Below are positions 7,061 to 7,111 of a stretch of 7,111 bases of DNA, piece after piece (the stretch's first letter is position 1; each line of letters opens with the position of its first letter). Source of the stretch: CAYXVB01 sp964467785 (GTDB lineage: Bacteria; Bdellovibrionota; UBA1018); NCBI GenBank assembly GCA_964467785.1, contig CAYXVB010000185.1, forward strand, positions 1 to 7,111, written 5' to 3'. A model generated the notes under the pieces. The model saw only the letters and a program-made list of their open reading frames with translations. It made no database searches and had not been told where the DNA came from. The position numbers and the translations under genes are program-made.

Positions 7061-7111
7061 TGATCCGTATCATTATCTGGTCCCTGCGTGTCGGAGTCGG
7101 AGAGTTTTGTT
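7060..7111 (+). CDS. Possible start of a fifth operon gene, cut by window edge
   Basis: A GTG at 7060 overlaps the kinase stop (TAG, 7058-7060) by one base, and the frame stays open for 17 codons to the window end. The N-terminal reading (VIRIIIWSLRVGVG) is hydrophobic with basic residues, as in a membrane protein or signal peptide. No ribosome site is visible. The overlap style matches the rest of the operon, but 17 codons is too little for certainty and no family can be named. Confidence 0.25.
   Translation, partial: MIRIIIWSLRVGVGEFC

Overview
The window holds two divergently transcribed gene clusters that differ in content and base composition. It comes from a Gram-negative bacterium: there are periplasm-facing sensor and binding proteins and a nucleotide-sugar cassette of the kind used for surface polysaccharides. 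I cannot fix the lineage. A Bdellovibrionota or deltaproteobacterial relative is a guess, not a result.

Left part (1-2573, minus strand, GC-rich by eye): a compact three-gene operon. It reads, in transcription order, an extended-SDR NDP-sugar epimerase/dehydratase (2573-1611), a Gfo/Idh/MocA-family NAD(P)-dependent sugar oxidoreductase (start best placed at 1578) and a sugar-1-phosphate nucleotidyltransferase that runs off the window edge (553-1). Gaps are 32 and 14 nt. Together they would activate a sugar phosphate and epimerise or oxidise the sugar for LPS, capsule or glycan building. The exact sugar cannot be read from sequence alone.

Middle (2574-2734): a short divergent control region. 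Two perfect TTGACA hexamers, one per strand, form a 7-bp inverted repeat (2639-2645 / 2660-2666). They are either back-to-back -35 boxes or a shared operator.

Right part (2735-7060, plus strand, visibly more AT-rich): a tightly coupled operon of four genes. The first is a 58-codon gene (2735-2911) with a hydrophobic N-terminus and a Cys-rich tail ending NCVYRCECNKS. The second is a membrane-anchored peptide-binding protein of the OppA/SBP_bac_5 type. The third is a compact YcaO-domain protein with a C-terminal PxPxP motif. The fourth is a membrane histidine kinase with a degenerate receiver-like C-terminal domain. A fifth gene may start at 7060. Stop and start codons abut or overlap at every junction.

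The main interpretation is that the right part is a candidate, possibly undescribed, RiPP (ribosomally made, post-translationally modified peptide) system. The small gene would encode the precursor, the YcaO protein would modify its backbone, the binding protein would capture a peptide in the periplasm and the kinase would sense state. Whether the product is a toxin, a metallophore or a signal is unknown. No E1-like/ThiF partner, TfuA, protease or transporter permease is visible in the window.
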